This document shows, one piece after another, positions 63,099 to 64,000 of a stretch of DNA of 64,000 bases. The translations under genes and the position numbers were made by a program. Each line of letters starts with the position of its first letter. Positions within the stretch are counted from its first letter, which is position 1. The notes beneath the pieces were generated by a model. The model made no database searches, was not told where the DNA came from, and saw nothing but the letters and a program-made list of their open reading frames with translations. The DNA comes from Pseudomonas gregormendelii (GTDB taxonomy: Bacteria; Pseudomonadota; Gammaproteobacteria; Pseudomonadales; Pseudomonadaceae). The stretch is from NCBI RefSeq assembly GCF_017114825.1, contig NZ_JADEVO010000016.1:49038-113037 (forward strand). The letters are read 5' to 3'.

Positions 63099-63986
63099 AT
63101 GGATATCCTGAACTTGCTGGCCCACAAGGCGCCGCCCTGCACCAGCACCCTGAGGGCCGACGGGCTGCTCGTGAGCCTGTCCGCCAGCTTGAGCGATCAA
63201 CTGGGTTACTCGCCGGAAAACTCGTTGAACCAGCCGATCGAACACCTCTACAGCGTCGAATCGGTTCGCACCCTGCGAGCACTGTTCGCCAACCCGCCTG
63301 CGGACGAGCAGGTTCAGAGCCTTGAGCTGACCCTGATCCGACACAACGGCAGCCTGCTGCACGTGATTGCCAGCGGGTTGCTGCAGTGGCGCGAGGTTCA
63401 GCCGGCCTGCCTGCACTTGTTGAACATACCGCTGGGCACACTGGGGCATCGCCTGCGGGAAATGCACAACGCCAATGAAGTGATGAGCCAGATGCTGCAG
63501 AGCGCCAAGGTGGCCTACTGGTGCATCGAGTTTGCTGAAGCAGTAGACATCAACAACTCACCGGATGAAATCGTGCGCCAGGTGTTCGAAAACGACTCGC
63601 ACTGGCGCCTGTGCAACCGCGCGATGGCCGACGTCTACGAAATGCCTTCGGATGTCGATTTCAATCAGCAACCGGTCCGGCTCTACTGGCCGCGCAGCCC
63701 GGCCAACGAGGAATTTGTGCGGCGCCTGATCGAAGCAGGATTCAGCGTCGACTGCGCCTTGTCCGTGGACCGCCGCCATGACGGATCGCCCGCCTACGTC
63801 GAGAACGACGTGCGCGCAACCATCGTCAACGGGCACCTGCTACGCATGTGGGGCAGCATTCGCGATGTCAGCCTGCGGATTCCACGCCATCCGGACACTC
63901 AGCCCACCAACATCCGGACACTCATTCCACGCTCATTCGGACAGGCAGTCGGAGCGCAGCGACGCAGGTTTGCATTGTTAGTCTGA
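63099..63986 (+). pseudogene. PAS-domain protein, C-terminus probably disrupted
   Basis: A 295-aa open frame starting MDILNLLAHKAPPCTSTLRA. It has two PAS-like regions: ~15-120 (LLVSLSASLSDQLGYSPENSLNQ) and ~125-260, reading through HWRLCNRAMADVYEMPSDVDFN and RLYWPRSPANEEFVRRLIEAG. After ...MWGSIRDVSLRIPR the remaining ~30 residues (HPDTQPTNIRTLIPRSFG...) are encoded by an insertion-sequence-like repeat and look foreign. A normal relative would be expected to continue with more PAS, an HTH or another output domain. The start at 63099 is chosen by the PAS start; an in-frame ATG exists 20 codons upstream. Confidence 0.55.
63888..63945. mobile_element. Repeats resembling the end of an IS21-type element
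   Basis: CATCCGGACACTCA at 63888-63901 recurs as CATCCGGACACTCATTCC at 63911, then a near-copy GCTCATTCGGACAGG at 63931-63945. Short, clustered GGACA-containing repeats of this kind are seen at IS21-family termini. No transposase is inside the window. Confidence 0.45.
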
Positions 63987-64000
63987 AGTCTCTGTCGCCG

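Overview
The window reads as the core chromosome of a fluorescent-group Pseudomonas or close relative. It is GC-rich and densely coded. The block nfuA-cti-metH-DUF2970-cysI-DUF934 is typical of that genus, as are aerobic cobalamin genes under B12 riboswitches, a lexA2-imuA-imuB-dnaE2 mutagenesis cassette, and two families of REP-type inverted repeats. No tRNA, rRNA, CRISPR array or complete prophage was seen. The only mobile-element trace is at the right edge. LAYOUT: 1-8.2 kb is cobalamin metabolism. A minus-strand cobW-cobN-chlI unit and a plus-strand cbtB-cbtA-cobE-cobM unit diverge, each behind its own cobalamin riboswitch, with a REP pair between them. 8.3-22.8 kb is housekeeping: NfuA (Fe-S assembly), an acyltransferase, Cti (cis/trans fatty-acid isomerase), B12-dependent MetH, an orphan periplasmic binding protein, CysI sulfite reductase with its DUF934 partner, SohB, a histidine phosphatase and an SCP2 protein. 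23-29.6 kb holds a Tat-type amidohydrolase, a LysR regulator, a membrane hydroxylase fused to an SRPBCC domain followed by a beta-propeller protein, and small stress-type proteins. 29.8-35.2 kb is a compact six-gene stressosome-type module: RsbR, RsbS, RsbT, an ATPase/phosphatase RsbX-like protein, a histidine kinase and a REC-HK-REC hybrid. No sigma factor or anti-sigma factor is nearby, so its output seems to run through two-component signalling. 35.4-40.2 kb carries a second UvrA-type ATPase and another hybrid kinase. 40.4-48.6 kb is a GntR-controlled polyamine-type ABC transporter followed by two amidohydrolases and a flavoprotein; this looks like uptake and catabolism of an unidentified N-containing compound. 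48.6-54.4 kb is the SOS mutasome cassette, with a GTAC-N4-GTAC operator at lexA2. 54.4-61.8 kb is a tightly coupled operon: a GntR/UTRA regulator, an AprA-like flavoprotein, an AprB-like ferredoxin, an ABC importer (binding protein, permease, ATPase), a HEAT-repeat protein and DUF971. 61.9-64 kb has a Dyp peroxidase and a PAS-domain gene whose 3' end runs into repeats resembling an insertion-sequence end. HOW THE PARTS RELATE: B12 made and regulated at the left end is the cofactor of MetH. CysI, MetH and possibly the AprAB-like operon share a sulfur theme. The two best candidates for incompletely described biology are the AprAB-like flavoprotein/ABC/HEAT/DUF971 operon and the stressosome wired to a two-component hybrid. 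Everything here is read by eye from the sequence; no database search, structure prediction or codon statistics were run.
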